The notes under the pieces were generated by a model, which did no database searches, was not told where the DNA came from, and saw only the letters and a program-made list of their open reading frames with translations. From NCBI RefSeq assembly GCF_947494755.1, contig NZ_CANLVZ010000002.1, positions 124,001 through 188,000 on the forward strand: a stretch of 64,000 bases of DNA, in the 5' to 3' direction. The position numbers and the translations under genes are program-made. The DNA is from an uncultured Tateyamaria sp. Lineage in GTDB: Bacteria > Pseudomonadota > Alphaproteobacteria > Rhodobacterales > Rhodobacteraceae. How positions within the stretch are numbered: the first letter of the stretch is position 1; each line of letters starts with the position of its first letter. Below, piece after piece: positions 53,392 to 60,904 of the stretch.

Positions 53392-55475
53392 AGCCCGAAA
53401 CCACCCCATGGGATGAACCGCACCGGATCGCCCGGGCGCACATGCACCGCATGATCGGGCAGTTCGACCAAGCCCTCGGCCCATGACAGCCCGCTGATCC
53501 GACCCGATCCTTCGGAGGCGAACACTTCAACCCGACCATCGCGCATCCGGGCGCGCAGGTATTCCCGACGCCCGGCTTTCTTGTTCTTTTCAAAACCCGC
53601 AGGCACGTCGAACCCTTGCGGATCACGCCATGCAGCGCCGCCCATCTGGGCCAGCGCAGGGGCGGCGAAGACCAGCGTGCACACCATCGCGGCCACCGGA
53701 TTGCCCGGCAGACCAAAAACCGGCGTGCCATTCCACACCCCCAACGCCAGCGGGCGCCCCGGTTTCATCGCAATGCGCCATGTGGCCATCGCGCCCGCAT
53801 CATTCAGCAGCGCCGACACATGATCATGATCCCCCGCAGAGGCACCGCCGCTTGTCAGCACCACATCGACCGCCGCAGCGGCGCGGTCAAACACTGCACG
53901 CAGGTCTGCGCGATCATCCCGGACGTGACCCAGATCGACAGCGACGTGACCCAACTGCGTCACCAATCCGAGCAGCATAGGCCGGTTCGCATCGTAAATC
54001 TGTCCGGGGGCCGCATCGGTGCCAGGTTGCACCAATTCGTCCCCGGTTGATATGACGCCGACGCGCAGGGGGACGCGAACCGTGACGTCCTCCACGCCCA
54101 CGGCCGCCAACAGGGCCAGATCGGCGGGGGTCAACTTGCGCCCTTCCGCGACCACCACATCTCCGCGCATCACATCCTCACCGGCAGCACGCGTGTTTGC
54201 GCCGGCTTTGACGGGGCCAAGAAATGAAATCTCGGCATCATCGACCTCGACCTCTTCCTGCAAAATCACCGTGTCCACACCCGGCGGCAAAGCGGCACCC
54301 GTCAGGATGCGCACCGCGGCGCCTTCGGGAACGGGGGTGTCCGGGGCTTGCCCCGCAGCCATGCCCGCCGCGACCAGTGGCAAGACATGCGGGCCCGCGT
54401 CGCGTCCCCCGGCAAAGCCGTATCCATCCACTGCCGTGTTGGGCAGTGGCGGATGGGCACGCGGCGCGGGGATATCGGCGGACACAACCCGACCCAAGGC
54501 GGCCGCGATCGGGCAAGGCTGGGTGCCCACCACTGGTCCGAGCCGGGCGCGCAAATCGGACAAGGCCACATCCACAGGCGTCCAATCCACCCCGGCAGGC
54601 AGCGCAAAACAGTCATTGCGCAAAGGTGCAGGTGCCGCCGCGCGCAATGTGTTCTCAAAGCCAAGGCCAAATATCCAGCCCTCGGGGGTCACCGGCACAT
54701 CCAGCATGTGGTTCAACAGATCGGGGTTCATCGCGGCCACCACGCGGGCCACCTCATAGACCTGCCATTGATCCTTGATCCACCCGTCCGGCACGTCAGT
54801 AACGGTAAGCGACGGCCAGATTTCGACCACGGTAATCGGCGCATCACGCCCCTCAAGCGGCCAGACCGAAAGGGCAGCTCCGAAATACGCACGCAACCGC
54901 GACAGCACGGGCAGGCCCATCATCACCTGCCCGCCAACGGACCCAACCCCTGACATTTGCCAGACTGTAAAAGCGCGGGTGGCGTGTTCTTCGGCCGCGC
55001 GCTTGATCGGAAACGGGTTGGCATAGCCCTCCTTGGTGCGCGGCAGGCCCGGCACCTCACGTTTCAACCCGTTGCCCCAGAACGGGCCGTTGCCGCCAAA
55101 TTGCAGGTTGATCTGACCCGCCACATCAAAGCGGTTGTTGTCCTTCGGCGAGTCCTTGATCCGGTGGGCAAACCAGTCCCAGAGCTCAAACGGATCATCG
55201 CTGCCTGTCAGCGCGCGTCCGAACCCTTTGGGGTAGCCGAAGGGAAAGTCGAACCCGACCATGACTCGCCGTCCCCCGGCACGCTCCGCGGCAAGCGTTT
55301 TGCACAACCAATCCTCGGCCTGCTGGCGATTGCGCAGATAAACCGGGGCGTCGACCTCGTTTTTTTGGGCAATACAGGCCCAGATGGCATCCGCCTGCGG
55401 TGTGGCGGACCCTTGGTTGCCGCCCGACCAATCGACCATGATGATGGTGTCAAAGGGCCCGCGCGCTAGGCTCAC
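53388..55475 (-). CDS. Fusion of DUF429/RNase H-like domain and molybdopterin molybdenumtransferase MoeA
   Basis: A 695-residue fusion. Residues 1 to ~290 begin IIMVDWSGG (Asp15), VMVGFDFPFG (Asp76) and VEIWPS (Glu218), the acidic positions of an RNase H-like/DUF429 fold. Residues ~300-695 are a complete MoeA: NTAVDGYGF (346-354), VRILTGAALPPG, GVISTGDEL (473-481), TSGGASAGDHD (541-551) and FGLPGNPVAAMV. MoeA inserts molybdate into adenylated molybdopterin. The gene overlaps mobB by four bases in the order fdhD-mobA-mobB-moeA. The job of the N-terminal domain is unknown. Confidence 0.9.
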   Translation of the reverse strand: MSLARGPFDTIIMVDWSGGNQGSATPQADAIWACIAQKNEVDAPVYLRNRQQAEDWLCKTLAAERAGGRRVMVGFDFPFGYPKGFGRALTGSDDPFELWDWFAHRIKDSPKDNNRFDVAGQINLQFGGNGPFWGNGLKREVPGLPRTKEGYANPFPIKRAAEEHATRAFTVWQMSGVGSVGGQVMMGLPVLSRLRAYFGAALSVWPLEGRDAPITVVEIWPSLTVTDVPDGWIKDQWQVYEVARVVAAMNPDLLNHMLDVPVTPEGWIFGLGFENTLRAAAPAPLRNDCFALPAGVDWTPVDVALSDLRARLGPVVGTQPCPIAAALGRVVSADIPAPRAHPPLPNTAVDGYGFAGGRDAGPHVLPLVAAGMAAGQAPDTPVPEGAAVRILTGAALPPGVDTVILQEEVEVDDAEISFLGPVKAGANTRAAGEDVMRGDVVVAEGRKLTPADLALLAAVGVEDVTVRVPLRVGVISTGDELVQPGTDAAPGQIYDANRPMLLGLVTQLGHVAVDLGHVRDDRADLRAVFDRAAAAVDVVLTSGGASAGDHDHVSALLNDAGAMATWRIAMKPGRPLALGVWNGTPVFGLPGNPVAAMVCTLVFAAPALAQMGGAAWRDPQGFDVPAGFEKNKKAGRREYLRARMRDGRVEVFASEGSGRISGLSWAEGLVELPDHAVHVRPGDPVRFIPWGGFGL

Positions 55476-55963
55476 AATGCCACCTCGCGCAGGATGAAAT
55501 CCGCAATCGCACGCGTGTCGTTCAGATCAAACACAGGGCGATCCAGCGACAATGGGCTGTCACTTGCCACGGCCCGGACGGTGGGATCGTCCGGCGCGAT
55601 CAACGGATTGCCCGTGGCGGCGCGATAGGCTTCGACCTTGGGGTGTGCGTCGCGTTTATACCCCTCGACCAACACCAGATCGACAGGGGCGAGCTTGGCA
55701 AGCAGCGCCTCCAGCGTCGGCTCATCCGACCCGCGTAACTCGTGCATCAGCGCAAAGCGTTGGCGCGACGCCAGCAGCACCTCTTGCGCCCCTGCCGCGC
55801 GGTGGCGAAAGCTGTCTTTGCCGGGGTGGTCCACATCAAAAGAGTGGTGCGCATGCTTGACAGTCGAGACCGAAAAGCCCCGCCCTGCAATCTCGCTCAC
55901 AAGACGTTCCATCAGCCCGGTCTTGCCTGCATTTTTCCAACCTACAATGCCGTATAGTCTCAT
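55472..55963 (-). CDS. mobB: Molybdopterin-guanine dinucleotide biosynthesis adaptor MobB
   Basis: A 163-residue GTPase-like protein: Walker A VGWKNAGKTGLMERLV, STVKHAHHSFDVDHPGKDSFRHRAAGA, and VLVEGYKRDAHPKVEAYR. It assists MobA in forming the MGD cofactor. It overlaps both neighbours by four bases. Confidence 0.95.
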   Translation of the reverse strand: MRLYGIVGWKNAGKTGLMERLVSEIAGRGFSVSTVKHAHHSFDVDHPGKDSFRHRAAGAQEVLLASRQRFALMHELRGSDEPTLEALLAKLAPVDLVLVEGYKRDAHPKVEAYRAATGNPLIAPDDPTVRAVASDSPLSLDRPVFDLNDTRAIADFILREVAL

Positions 55964-56562
55964 AACATCGCCTCGGCCCGGATCAGATCGTCGGGCGTGT
56001 TTACGTTGAAAAAGGCGGCTTCGTCGGGAAACAGCGCCGTGCGCCCGTCATGCTGGTCAGTCCATTGAACGACTTTGCGCACCCCATCCGCAAGGGCGGC
56101 GCGCAGATCATCGCGCAAGGCAACAGGCCACAGCCCAAAGGTCGGGTGGCGGGCTTGTCCCCGTTTGGGATCAGGGGTGGCAGCAAGGACGAGTGGGTGC
56201 GCTGTCCCTTCGCCAGCCAACTGTAGGCACGGCACAAGATTGCAGGGAAAGAACGGCGTGTCTGCTGCCACCGTCACGATGGCATTCGCTCCTTCGCTTG
56301 CGGCCCAGTCCAGACCAGCCAGCACGCCTGCAAGCGGCCCCACGAACCCATCGATGCTGTCGGCAATCACCGGCAGGTTCAGATCGGCAAAGCGGGCCGG
56401 ATCTCCATTGGCATTCAGCGCCACACCCGCCACCTGCGGAGCCAATCGATCCAGCACGTGGTCAAACAGACGACGCCCCCCAAGCAGGCGCACACCCTTG
56501 TCACCACCGCCCATGCGCGTGGCCTGCCCACCTGCGAGGATCACACCAAGGGGCTGTTTCAT
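55960..56562 (-). CDS. mobA: Molybdenum cofactor guanylyltransferase MobA
   Basis: A 200-residue nucleotidyltransferase adding GMP to Mo-molybdopterin. The GTP loop ILAGGQATRMGGGDKGVRLLGG and the metal site TVAADTPFFPCNLV are diagnostic; ATPDPKRGQARHPTFGLWP fits the family. Overlaps with fdhD and mobB show one operon. MGD serves DMSO reductase-family enzymes, which includes formate dehydrogenase. Confidence 0.95.
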   Translation of the reverse strand: MKQPLGVILAGGQATRMGGGDKGVRLLGGRRLFDHVLDRLAPQVAGVALNANGDPARFADLNLPVIADSIDGFVGPLAGVLAGLDWAASEGANAIVTVAADTPFFPCNLVPCLQLAGEGTAHPLVLAATPDPKRGQARHPTFGLWPVALRDDLRAALADGVRKVVQWTDQHDGRTALFPDEAAFFNVNTPDDLIRAEAML

Positions 56563-57440
56563 GCGCTGGCCTTGCGTCCGGATTTGCGCGGCTCATCCGG
56601 CACCGAAGTCGGATCGATATCGCGCACCAGCCGGTCCTCTCCGCTCAGGCAGATAAAGCGCTGGCCGCGCATCCGACCGATCAGCGTTAGCCCGACCTGT
56701 TGGGCAATCTCGACGCCCCAGGCGGTAAACCCGGATCGGGACGCCAGCACAGGCACCCCCATCATCGCGGTCTTGATCACCATCTCGGATGTCAGTCGTC
56801 CGGTCGTGTAAAGCACCTTGTCCGCCGCGCTGACCCCTTCGGACAGCATCCAGCCTGCAATCTTGTCGACCGCGTTGTGACGACCCACATCCTCCATATA
56901 AACAAGAGGTTGCGCCCGCTGACACAAGACAGTGCCGTGGATCGCACCGGCTGTCAGGTACAAGGATGGCGTCCGGTTGATCCGCCCCGCCAAAGCATAC
57001 AAATCCGATGTTTTCACAGGGGTTGCAGGCAAACGCACATCCTCAAGCCCCTCCATCATGTCGCCAAAAACAGTGCCGACGGCGCACCCGCTGGTGCGTG
57101 TCTTTTTCTTCAGCTTTTCCTCGTGATTGGTAGGAGTGGCGGTGCGCACGACAACGGTTTCCAACTCGTCATCATAAGACACACCCGTCACCTCATCCGA
57201 GGCCAGCAACATCCCCTGATTGCGCAAAAACCCAAGCGCCAGGTAGTCGGGATAGTCACCGATGGTCATCGCAGTGACAATTTCCTGCCCGTTCAGAAAG
57301 ATTGTCAGCGGGCGTTCTTCGACCACGGAAATCTCGGAGGGAGCGCCGGTCTGGTCATGGCCCACGACGCTGCGCGTCAGGCGGGCGGCCTGCGGGTCGG
57401 GCGCGATGATGTATCCGGTCAAGTCGTCGTGCTGTGCCAA
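56559..57440 (-). CDS. fdhD: Formate dehydrogenase accessory sulfurtransferase FdhD
   Basis: A 293-residue protein that binds MGD and transfers sulfur to formate dehydrogenase. PLTIFLNGQEIVTAMTIGDYPDYLALGFLRNQG, YMEDVGRHNAVDKIAGWML and ASRSGFTAWGVEIAQQVGLTLIGRMRG are FdhD signatures. The cysteine loop reads TSGCAVGTVFGD, with one Cys where many homologues have CxxC. It leads the operon with mobA, mobB and the MoeA fusion. No formate dehydrogenase gene is present here. Confidence 0.94.
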   Translation of the reverse strand: MAQHDDLTGYIIAPDPQAARLTRSVVGHDQTGAPSEISVVEERPLTIFLNGQEIVTAMTIGDYPDYLALGFLRNQGMLLASDEVTGVSYDDELETVVVRTATPTNHEEKLKKKTRTSGCAVGTVFGDMMEGLEDVRLPATPVKTSDLYALAGRINRTPSLYLTAGAIHGTVLCQRAQPLVYMEDVGRHNAVDKIAGWMLSEGVSAADKVLYTTGRLTSEMVIKTAMMGVPVLASRSGFTAWGVEIAQQVGLTLIGRMRGQRFICLSGEDRLVRDIDPTSVPDEPRKSGRKASA

Positions 57441-57509
57441 TGTGATGCCCCCAATTGCATCGCGGGATGCGGACCGCTAAGCGTTACGAACCCACGGTAA
57501 GGCGTCCTT

Positions 57510-58220
57510 ATGTCCTCCACCACCACCAAATCGGCATATCTTGCCGGTGTGCGCGATGGCGCACCCTTTGTGGCCGTCGCCGGACCGTTCGCGGCGCTGT
57601 TTGGCGTGTTGGCGACCGAGGCCGGTCTAAGCGTGTTCGAGGTCATGAGCTTTTCACTGGTGGTGATCGCGGGCGCGGCCCAATTCACCGCCCTGCAACT
57701 GATGCAGGACGAAGCCCCGACCATCATTGTGCTGATGTCCGCGCTGGCTGTGAACCTGCGTGTGGCGATGTATTCCGCCGCGCTCACCCCCTATCTGGGC
57801 GGCGCGCCCCTGTGGCAGCGGATCTTTGCGGCATACTTGCTGGTCGATCAAAGCTATGCGCTAAGCCACGCGAAATTCGAGGCCGCGCCCGAGCTTAGCG
57901 TGCCGCAGCGTATGGCCTATTATTTCGGGACCTGCACCTTGGTCATGATAGTGTGGTTTGCCAGCAGCTATGCGGGTGCGGCCCTTGGCACCACGCTCCC
58001 CCCGGACGTGCCTTTGGATTTTGCCTTGCCCATCGCGTTCCTGTCGATGGTAGCCCCGATGCTGCGCACCATGCCACACGTGATTGCCGCCTTCGTTGCG
58101 GTCGTGGTCAGTCTGCTTGCGGTCAATGTGCCCTATTCGATGGGCCTGATGCTGGCGGGCGCGGCGGGGATGATCGCGGGCGCACAGACCGAGCTTTGGC
58201 TGAAAAGGCGCGCAGTGTGA
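57510..58220 (+). CDS. azlC: AzlC-family branched-chain amino-acid exporter subunit
   Basis: A 236-residue membrane protein with AzlC features: YLAGVRDGAPFVAVAGPFAALFGVLATEAGLS, LVVIAGAAQFTALQLM, LRVAMYSAALTPYL and AYLLVDQSYALSHAKFE. It pairs with AzlD, whose GTG overlaps its stop codon. The pair exports branched-chain or analogous amino acids in known cases. Confidence 0.93.
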   Translation: MSSTTTKSAYLAGVRDGAPFVAVAGPFAALFGVLATEAGLSVFEVMSFSLVVIAGAAQFTALQLMQDEAPTIIVLMSALAVNLRVAMYSAALTPYLGGAPLWQRIFAAYLLVDQSYALSHAKFEAAPELSVPQRMAYYFGTCTLVMIVWFASSYAGAALGTTLPPDVPLDFALPIAFLSMVAPMLRTMPHVIAAFVAVVVSLLAVNVPYSMGLMLAGAAGMIAGAQTELWLKRRAV

Positions 58221-58540
58221 TCGACACCACCCTCTTGTGGACCGTGATTTTCGGCCTTGGCGCGGGCAGTTTTCTGCTGCGCTTTACCTTCTTGGGATTT
58301 GTCGGGGATCGGCCTTTGCCGGAATGGCTGCTGCGTCACTTGCGCTATACGGCTGTTGCGATTCTGCCCGCATTGGTCACGCCGCTTGTGGTGTTTTCAG
58401 GCGAAACTGGCAGCACAGAGCCGACGCGTATTGCGGCGGCTATCGTCACGCTGGCGGTGGGTACGTGGACCAAAAACGTCTTTCTGGCCATCGGAGCGGG
58501 TGCTGCGACCCTGCTCGCACTGGTCTATGGTCTGGGCTAG
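58217..58540 (+). CDS. azlD: AzlD-family amino-acid exporter subunit
   Basis: A 107-residue protein with about four membrane helices: LLWTVIFGLGAGSFLLRFTFL, LRYTAVAILPALVTPLVVF, IAAAIVTLAVGTWTKNVFL. It starts with GTG overlapping the azlC stop (GTGA), so translation is coupled. It is the small partner of AzlC. Confidence 0.9.
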   Translation: MIDTTLLWTVIFGLGAGSFLLRFTFLGFVGDRPLPEWLLRHLRYTAVAILPALVTPLVVFSGETGSTEPTRIAAAIVTLAVGTWTKNVFLAIGAGAATLLALVYGLG

Positions 58541-58546
58541 GCGCGC

Positions 58547-59152
58547 TTAATCGGGCAGCACAATTCCGGCCACGCCGTCCACGATGTCGCCCGCATCATC
58601 TTCGTAGTACTTCTCTTCGACAACGCCGGGCCATGTCGACATCTGTTCCATGAGCCGGGTCGGGAACATGGTCGACTCAATCGCCTGAAAGCCCGGCACA
58701 CGCTGTATCAGCCCTGTGGTGGCACTGGTGCAGAAGGCGCGTGGCACCGCCCCGTTTGTGGTCGCCAGCCGCAGGGCCACGGCGGCCTGCTCGGGGGTCA
58801 CTTCGACGGTCTGGCTGACCACGTGATAGGTGCTGCGGGCATGCGCGCTTTTGTATCCTTTGAGGACTGCGGGCGAGACTCCATACAGCACGTCTTCCTG
58901 TTCGGGGACCCGCTCGTTTACGAACGATCCGGCGGGGTCAAAGATCACCCGCTGCGTGCCGTTGATCATGAGGGCGGAATGCGCCCCTTTGCCATTGCGA
59001 TTGCTGACCATGGTAAAGACGGTCAGCGTGTTGGGGCCGGGTTCGCGATAGGCGGATGCGGCCACACGCTCGTCTGAGGCATAAGGCACCGCCGGAGGCT
59101 GCGCACAGGCGGCCAGCACCAGACACATCGCAAATGCCGCGATCACACGCAT
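58547..59152 (-). CDS. Putative lipoprotein, conserved, unknown
   Basis: A 201-residue protein with a lipobox (MRVIAAFAMCLVLAACAQPP, Cys at ~16). The mature part has NTLTVFTMVSNRNGKGAHSALMINGTQRVIFDPAGSF and RAFCTSATTGLIQRVPGF; a His-Ser (GAHSALMI) and Cys (FCTSATTGL) arrangement resembles NlpC/P60-like papain-fold proteins, which is inference. An in-frame GTG at 59164 is an alternative start. Confidence 0.75.
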   Translation of the reverse strand: MRVIAAFAMCLVLAACAQPPAVPYASDERVAASAYREPGPNTLTVFTMVSNRNGKGAHSALMINGTQRVIFDPAGSFVNERVPEQEDVLYGVSPAVLKGYKSAHARSTYHVVSQTVEVTPEQAAVALRLATTNGAVPRAFCTSATTGLIQRVPGFQAIESTMFPTRLMEQMSTWPGVVEEKYYEDDAGDIVDGVAGIVLPD

Positions 59153-59170
59153 CCCAAACCCCACTCTTGA

Positions 59171-59305
59171 TCAGGAGATAAAGATCGCCATGCCGATCAA
59201 CAGCACAAGGATCACGATCACAGTCCATTTGGTCCACGCCATGAACCCGTCAAAGGTTTTCTCATGGGTTTTGACGTCCATCTCGCCGTGCTTGTGATCT
59301 GACAT
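59171..59305 (-). CDS. aa3-type cytochrome c oxidase subunit IV (small)
   Basis: A 44-residue single-helix protein MSDHKHGEMDVKTHEKTFDGF then MAWTKWTVIVIVLVLLIG-like helix (as encoded, VIVILVLLIGMAIFIS end). The KTFDGFMKW-like motif before the helix is the bacterial subunit IV pattern. GAAGGAAGTAAAAA precedes the ATG. The catalytic subunits are not in this window. It stabilises the aa3 oxidase but is not essential in known species. Confidence 0.88.
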   Translation of the reverse strand: MSDHKHGEMDVKTHEKTFDGFMAWTKWTVIVILVLLIGMAIFIS

Positions 59306-59391
59306 TTTTTACTTCCTTCGAATTGGCTTGCCCGGGGCTTTAGCGCATCCGGATCATGCTGTCACTGCGTCAATTCAGTGTGGAGGCGCGA

Positions 59392-59850
59392 TCAATCGTC
59401 CTCAAGGTCCTGGGCCAGTCGAAACCCGATCCGGTTGGGTTCGGACCGCTCGACCGCTTTGGGCAATGCACGCAGCATGACGTTGAGCTGGGTCACATGC
59501 TGCACAAGCTGGGTCTTGGCCCCGGTCGGGTCGCTGCCGTAAAATGTCACGATATCGGGGTCGAAATATCCCATCCCCTCGATCCGCATGACGCCTGCAT
59601 CCCCGCCTGCGAATCCCATCGCGACCTCATGTTCGTTATCAAGGCTTTCCTCGAAGTTCTTGAGGTACATGATGATGCGCTCATAGGCCCATTGGGCCGC
59701 GCTTTTCTGGGCTGTGGGAGTCTTACTGACCCCTTTGGGCATCGGCTGGTCGGCCGCATTGCGTGCATTGGGGTCGGCATGAACCTCGTGGCGGCGCGGC
59801 AAGGCGTCCGCCTCAACCGCTTCGGCGGCGGTTTTGATCGTTTCGTCCAT
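59392..59850 (-). CDS. Conserved 152-aa protein (DUF6173-like), unknown
   Basis: The conserved core is AAQWAYERIIMYLKNFEESLD, then HEVAMGFAGGDAGVMRIEGMGYFDPDIVTFYG and KTQLVQHVTQLNVMLRALPK. I believe this corresponds to DUF6173, common in Rhodobacteraceae, but cannot check. No membrane segment or signal peptide. The start is four bases after the MBL-hydrolase stop, so they are likely cotranscribed. The ATG at 59850 is preferred over the longer frame, which overlaps the hydrolase gene. Confidence 0.72.
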   Translation of the reverse strand: MDETIKTAAEAVEADALPRRHEVHADPNARNAADQPMPKGVSKTPTAQKSAAQWAYERIIMYLKNFEESLDNEHEVAMGFAGGDAGVMRIEGMGYFDPDIVTFYGSDPTGAKTQLVQHVTQLNVMLRALPKAVERSEPNRIGFRLAQDLEDD

Positions 59851-59854
59851 GTCG

Positions 59855-60901
59855 TCACCCTTTGCGCTGATAGACCCACGCCCCGTCGTCACGCCGTGCG
59901 CGGGTTGCGCGCCCAGTCTGATAAAGGTGAGACAGATGCGCAATGGCCTCGACCAGCGCGAGCCCATATTCGCCCTCGCCGATCTTGCGCTTGAACAGTG
60001 GCGCAAAGCAGTCGGCGGCGGCCTTGGGTGTGTCGATAAAGGCGTGGAGCCTTTCAAGCGCACCATGGTGGTTGTCGATCAACTGGCGCATCCGCGTGGG
60101 TAGGCCGGTGAAGGGCAGCTTGTGCCCGCCGAGCACAAGGTGATCCGCGCGCGCAAGGGGTGCCAGTCGCTCGCACGCCTCAAGCCAGTCACCGATCGGA
60201 TCGGCCATCGGCTCGGTGGCATATACCCCGATATTGGGACTGATCGAGGGCAGGATCTGATCGCCCGAGAGCACCAGATTGTCATCCCGGCTCCAGAAGG
60301 TGGCGTGTTCGGGGGCGTGCCCGTTGCCGATATGGATGTCCCATGTCCGCCCGCCCATCTCGATGATGTCACCCTGCCTGATCCGCGTATAGCCAAGCGG
60401 CATCGGTGCCACGATGTCGCCGAAGTTAAAGGGCCGTTCCTGCCGTCGTGCCTCGAACACCTGCGCGTCCATCCCTGCGCTGCGCCAGAAGTCGAGCGTT
60501 TCAGGGACGGGCGCATCCTGCACATCCAGCGTCAGCATCCGCGCAAACAGCCAGGCAGTGCGGGTGGTGATCAACTCGGCCCCAAATTCGGACTGGAACC
60601 AGCCCGCCAGGCCCACATGGTCCGGGTGGTGATGGGTCACGACAACCCGCGCGACCGGCTTGCCCTGCATCGGGCCCGCCATCAGGTCGGCCCAAATCCC
60701 CCGCGTCTTGTTCGAGGCAAATCCGGTGTCGATCACCGTCCAGCTGTCGCCGTCATCCAGCGCATAGACGTTTACGTGGTCCAGCTTCATCGGCAGCGGC
60801 AGGCGCATCCACAGCAAATCGGGTGCCACCTCGATGGCGGCACCCGGTGCGGGTGGGTCTTCCCACGGATATCTCAGCCCGGCGGCGGCAGGTGCGGCCA
60901 C
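59855..60901 (-). CDS. MBL-fold metallo-hydrolase
   Basis: A 348-residue metallo-beta-lactamase-fold enzyme with VVTHHHPDHVGLAGW (His90, His92, Asp94, His95), GNGHAPEHATFW and LSGDQILPSISPNIGVY, and a C-terminal winged-helix-like segment (EYGLALVEAIAHLSHLYQTGRATR). This layout matches the long beta-lactamase-like family with a C-terminal helical domain (LACTB2-type). Substrate unknown. The gene is three bases after the acyl-CoA dehydrogenase stop. Confidence 0.85.
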   Translation of the reverse strand: MAAPAAAGLRYPWEDPPAPGAAIEVAPDLLWMRLPLPMKLDHVNVYALDDGDSWTVIDTGFASNKTRGIWADLMAGPMQGKPVARVVVTHHHPDHVGLAGWFQSEFGAELITTRTAWLFARMLTLDVQDAPVPETLDFWRSAGMDAQVFEARRQERPFNFGDIVAPMPLGYTRIRQGDIIEMGGRTWDIHIGNGHAPEHATFWSRDDNLVLSGDQILPSISPNIGVYATEPMADPIGDWLEACERLAPLARADHLVLGGHKLPFTGLPTRMRQLIDNHHGALERLHAFIDTPKAAADCFAPLFKRKIGEGEYGLALVEAIAHLSHLYQTGRATRARRDDGAWVYQRKG

Positions 60902-60904
60902 GCT

